Source: Actinoplanes auranticolor | Lineage (GTDB): Bacteria; Actinomycetota; Actinomycetes; Mycobacteriales; Micromonosporaceae | Assembly: GCF_018332655.1 (NCBI RefSeq) | Contig: NZ_BOQL01000062.1 | Location: 1 to 64,000, forward strand | Reading direction: 5' to 3' | DNA length: 64,000 nt | Shown: positions 60,777 to 64,000 of the stretch, in pieces | Position numbering within the stretch: position 1 is the stretch's first letter | How the letters are laid out: each line of letters opens with the position of its first letter | Program-made: the position numbers and the translations under genes | The notes under the pieces: generated by a model | What the model saw: only the letters and a program-made list of their open reading frames with translations | The model's database searches: none | Told to the model about the DNA's origin: nothing

Positions 60777-63521
60777 ATGCTGACGGGCCGCGAGGTCGAA
60801 CGGGACATGCTGGACCGCGTGGTCGAGGCGGTCCAGGGCGGCCATGGTCGCGTCTTGGTGGTGCGCGGCGAGCCGGGGGTCGGTAAGACGGCGTTGCTGG
60901 ACCATTTGGCGGACCGTGCATCTCGGGTGGGGTGCCGGCTGGTGCGCGTCGCGGGCGTGCAGTCGGAGATGGAGCTGGCGTTCGCCGGGTTGCATCAGCT
61001 GTGTCTGCCGCTGCTGCATTACGCCGAGCAGCTTGCAGCGCCGCAGCGCGATGCCTTGCGCACGGCGTTCGGCCTGGTTGGGGGCCCTCCGCCGGACCGC
61101 TTCTTCGTCGGCTTGGCGGTGTTGAGCCTGTTGTCGGCGGCTGGGGGTGATCGCCCGGTGGTGTGTGTGGTGGATGATGAGCAGTGGTTGGATGCGGGCT
61201 CGGCGCAGGTGCTGGGGTTCGTTGCGCGCCGCTTGTTGGCTGATCCGGTCGGGTTGGTTTTCGGGGCCCGTGAGCCTGGCGCCGAGCTGGCCGGACTGCC
61301 GGAGCTGAGGGTCGACGGTCTGCAGGACGATCAGGCCCGGGCGTTGCTCGATTCGGCGTTGACCGCGCCGCTGGACGGGCGGGTCCGTGACCTGCTGGTG
61401 GCCGAGGCGCGAGGTAATCCGCTGGCTCTGTTGGAGCTGCCGCGCGGGCTGTCCCCGGAGGAGCTCGCTGGTGGGTTTGGGTTGCCCGGTGCCATGCCGC
61501 TGGCCGGACGGATCGAGGACAGTTTCCTGCGTCAGCTGTATGCCTTGCCTGCCCCGACCAGGCGGCTGATGCTGCTGGCGGCGGCCGATCCGTCCGGCGA
61601 CCCGTCGCTGGTCTGGCGGGCCGCCGACCAGCTCGGCCTGCCGAAGGACGCCGGGGAACCGGCTGCCGGAGCTGGGCTAGCGGATTTCGGCACCCATGTG
61701 CGCTTTCGCCATCCACTGCTGCGCTCCGCGGTTTACAGGTCTGCCGAACAGCCCCAGCGACGAGCCGTGCACGCGGCGCTGGCCGAAGCGACCGACGCGA
61801 TGGTGGATCCGGATCGGCGGGCTTGGCACCGGGCACAGGCGGCGGTGGGGCTGGATGAGCGGATTGCGGTCGAGCTGGAGTCGTCGGCCGGCCGAGCGAA
61901 GGCCCGTGGCGGGTTGGCGGCGGCAGCCGCGTTCCATGAGCGGGCGGCGTTGCTGACTCCTGACCCGGCTCGCCGAGCGAGTCGCTTGCTCGCTGCCGCC
62001 CGAGCCAAGCTCGAAGCGGGCGCGAACGAGGCAGCCGCGCAGCTCGTGGAGGCGGCCCGGGTCGGGCCGCTCAACGCAAGGGAAGCCGCGGACCTCGAGC
62101 GCTTGCGTGGGCTCATCGCCCTCCGACAGGGTCAGAACCGGAAGGCTGTTCTGGCGCTGCTCAGCGCGGCCCGGTTGCTCGAGCAGTTCGATGTCGACCT
62201 GGCGCGCGAGACCCATCTGGAGGCCCTGTGGAACACCGCGATGTGGGTCGGCGGCCGGGAAGACACCAGACGGGACGCCGCGTTGGCTGCCCGGGCCGCC
62301 CCTTCAGCCCCGCAGCCCGGTCGAGCCGTGGACGACCTGCTCGACTCGATGGCGTTGAGGTTCACCGACGGGTTCGCCGTGGCGGCGCCTGCGATGACCG
62401 GGGCTCTCCACCGTCTCGTCGCCATGGACGTCGGCTCAGAGGATGCCCAGCGGCTGGTGTGGTACACGGTCTGCCAGGCCAGCTGCCTTCTCGCTATGGA
62501 ACTGTCCGACTTTGAGGCCTGGCAGGCTCTGACCGCGCGGAATATTCGGATCGCCCGAGAGATCAGCGACGTTGTGCAAATGCAGTACTGGCAGAGCCAT
62601 CGGGCCCTGTTCCACATTCATCAGGGGGAGCTGGATACGGCCGCCCGAATCTATGCCGGATACGACCTGAGGGATGAGAGGACCGGGCCCATGATGGGTG
62701 TGATGGGCGGGATGTGGCTCGCCGCCTGGCGGGGTGACGAGGCTCGAGCGGGTGAGCTGATCCGGGTCCTGACGCAGGAATCGCGTGCCCGGGACCTCGA
62801 AGTACCCGGGTCATACGCCATGTGGGCCGGCGCGACCTTGTACAACGGGCGGGGCCGGTATCAGGAGGCCCGCGACTGCGCTCGGCAGGCTTTTGAGCTT
62901 GACGTTTTTGCTGTGGGACCCATGGTCGTTCCGGAGCTGGTCGAGGCGGCCAGTCGGGCGGGAGATCCGGTGCTGGCCGGTGTTGCGTGGGAGTGGTTGT
63001 CGGAACGTGCGAGCGTGGCTCCGACCGACTGGGCTGTGGGGATGGAGGCTCGTGGCCGCGCCCTGCTCAGCGAAGGTGACGCGGCTGAGCGCGGCTACCG
63101 GGAGTCGATCGAGTGCCTGGATCGCGCCGGTTTCGGCGCTCAGCTCGCCCGCGCGCACCTGCTCTACGGAGAATGGTTGCGGCGCCAGAACCGCCGCTCC
63201 GACGCCCGCATCCAGCTGCGCACCTCCCACGGTTTATTGACTGTGATGGGGGCGGAGGGGTTTGCTGAGCGGGCGCGCCAGGAGCTCGCTGCGCTAGGTG
63301 AGAAGGTGCGCAAGCGCAGCGGCGAAATAGCCACCACGCTGACTGAGCAGGAAGCACTGATCGCGCAGCTGGCCCGTGACGGGCACACCAATCAGGAGAT
63401 CGCCGGGCGGCTGTTCCTGTCCGCTCGCACAGTCCAGTACCACCTGCGCAAGGTCTTCACCAAGCTGGGAATCAGTTCGCGCCGCGAGCTGCGCATCGCG
63501 CTTTCCCCAGCAGCGAGATAG
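60777..63521 (+). CDS. LAL-family regulator (AAA ATPase plus LuxR HTH), copy 2
   Basis: 914 residues, the same length as copy 1, with conserved sequence throughout. Walker A GEPGVGKTALL and Walker B VVCVVDDEQWLD are intact. The middle differs most (HLEALWNTAMWVGGREDTRR). The C-terminal LuxR HTH (LFLSARTVQYHLRKVFTKLG) is nearly identical to copy 1. The two genes are direct repeats about 9.6 kb apart, and a fragment of a third lies at 48755. Divergence in the helical-repeat region suggests different ligands with similar DNA targets (inference). Confidence 0.92.
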   Translation: MLTGREVERDMLDRVVEAVQGGHGRVLVVRGEPGVGKTALLDHLADRASRVGCRLVRVAGVQSEMELAFAGLHQLCLPLLHYAEQLAAPQRDALRTAFGLVGGPPPDRFFVGLAVLSLLSAAGGDRPVVCVVDDEQWLDAGSAQVLGFVARRLLADPVGLVFGAREPGAELAGLPELRVDGLQDDQARALLDSALTAPLDGRVRDLLVAEARGNPLALLELPRGLSPEELAGGFGLPGAMPLAGRIEDSFLRQLYALPAPTRRLMLLAAADPSGDPSLVWRAADQLGLPKDAGEPAAGAGLADFGTHVRFRHPLLRSAVYRSAEQPQRRAVHAALAEATDAMVDPDRRAWHRAQAAVGLDERIAVELESSAGRAKARGGLAAAAAFHERAALLTPDPARRASRLLAAARAKLEAGANEAAAQLVEAARVGPLNAREAADLERLRGLIALRQGQNRKAVLALLSAARLLEQFDVDLARETHLEALWNTAMWVGGREDTRRDAALAARAAPSAPQPGRAVDDLLDSMALRFTDGFAVAAPAMTGALHRLVAMDVGSEDAQRLVWYTVCQASCLLAMELSDFEAWQALTARNIRIAREISDVVQMQYWQSHRALFHIHQGELDTAARIYAGYDLRDERTGPMMGVMGGMWLAAWRGDEARAGELIRVLTQESRARDLEVPGSYAMWAGATLYNGRGRYQEARDCARQAFELDVFAVGPMVVPELVEAASRAGDPVLAGVAWEWLSERASVAPTDWAVGMEARGRALLSEGDAAERGYRESIECLDRAGFGAQLARAHLLYGEWLRRQNRRSDARIQLRTSHGLLTVMGAEGFAERARQELAALGEKVRKRSGEIATTLTEQEALIAQLARDGHTNQEIAGRLFLSARTVQYHLRKVFTKLGISSRRELRIALSPAAR

Positions 63522-63535
63522 TTCGGTGCCTACCG

Positions 63536-63765
63536 TCAACGCTCTTTGCTGAGCCGTCGATCGTCGTGAGCGGTGCGTTGCCGTCCGCGGCAGGCTCGCG
63601 CAAGACGTCGGACGGCGGGGAGCGCCGGCGCCGCGACGGCGAGGGTGAGCGCCGCAAGCAGGACCGCGACCCAGACGGTCGGGTCCAGAACCTGCTTACG
63701 GGCCAGCCAGTCACGGTCAGGGTGAGGCCGCCGCGTGGGGGACGGGTAAGCCCACCGGCGCAGCG
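63536..63765 (-). pseudogene. 3' part of a small membrane protein
   Basis: The minus-strand frame ending at TGA 63536 reads PHPDRDWLARKQVLDPTVWV, then the transmembrane helix VAVLLAALTLAVAAPALPAV and a basic tail VRRLARACRGRQRTA. A TAA lies upstream of HPLRRWAYPS and no ATG, GTG or TTG start is seen, so the 5' end is lost or frameshifted into the neighbouring frame. It may be a relic. Confidence 0.35.
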
Positions 63766-63920
63766 GATGAATACGCCGTTAGAGACCGGAATCATCCGCA
63801 CCCGCACGAGGACCAGCCCGGCAGCCCGCCGGCCCGCGGCAAGTGAGTCGATCTGCCAACCGTTGACGAGCAGCGAAACATTGCCTGCGACTATCGGAGG
63901 CCGCATACCTGGATGACCGA

Positions 63921-64000
63921 TTAGGCGACACAGGCCGCCAGCCCCGGGCAAGTGGCGGCGATCAGAGCGGCATGCCGGTCCTCGTGTGTGAACAGCTCAT
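63921..64000 (-). CDS. C-terminal end of a gene entering from the right edge
   Basis: The minus-strand frame from the window edge reads ELFTHEDRHAALIAATCPGL and AACVA then TAA at 63923-63921. Codon use is good, but only 25 residues are visible, so neither family nor function can be given. Confidence 0.3.
   Translation of the reverse strand, partial: ELFTHEDRHAALIAATCPGLAACVA

Noticed and set aside
1..64000. CRISPR array
   Set aside because: No series of short repeats with regular unique spacers was seen. The only short tandem repeat is the two-unit 18-base duplication near 15485-15524.

Overview
The window is GC-rich throughout. It has many GTG starts, four-base stop/start overlaps, SARP-type regulators, large ATPase-LuxR (LAL) regulators, a Ser/Thr kinase fragment and IS5, IS3-like and IS6 remnants. 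All of this points to an actinomycete chromosome with long accessory regions. A family such as Micromonosporaceae would fit, but nothing in the sequence proves it.

Layout. 0-3 kb: the end of a kinase-LuxR fusion, a decayed NTPase remnant, and a sugar aminotransferase coupled to a truncated epimerase/dehydratase. 3-9.3 kb: a small SARP regulator followed by a tightly coupled five-gene operon, ending in an unusual subtilase-zincin-OmpA fusion. 9.3-11.7 kb: an intact IS5-type element sits exactly on the stop codon of that fusion gene, next to older transposase and cupin debris. 11.8-20.3 kb: a cargo region that looks like a defence island, with a two-NTPase NB-ARC/NACHT protein, a pentapeptide-repeat membrane protein, a two-gene membrane pair and a helicase with a nuclease-like C-terminus. 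20.5-41 kb: a minus-strand operon of an encapsulin-like shell protein, a 3665-residue Tc toxin A subunit and a fused Tc B-C subunit with a unique C-terminal domain, with a second SARP gene divergent from it. 41-48.3 kb: IS6 remnants, an uncharacterised gene, a lipoprotein, a tRNA 3'-end footprint with terminator, one intact and one broken tyrosine recombinase, and a 55-residue excisionase. 48.7-64 kb: a fragment and two full copies of a LAL regulator, two histidine kinases (one split by a TGA), a dehydrogenase, two NTF2-like proteins and an acetoin pair (alsS-alsD).

Main inference. The encapsulin-Tc operon and the subtilase operon, although 30 kb apart, look like one SARP-controlled system. 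Each is preceded by the same GTGAC direct repeat with 11-base period, in the same orientation and 33-34 bases before the start codon. The first SARP gene carries the same site at the same distance. I know of no described system joining a Tc toxin, an encapsulin-fold protein and a subtilase-zincin-OmpA fusion. A roughly 165-base imperfect direct repeat (about 15.0 and 44.9 kb) brackets the toxin operon together with the pentapeptide, membrane-pair and helicase genes. This suggests that part of the region moved or was duplicated as a unit.
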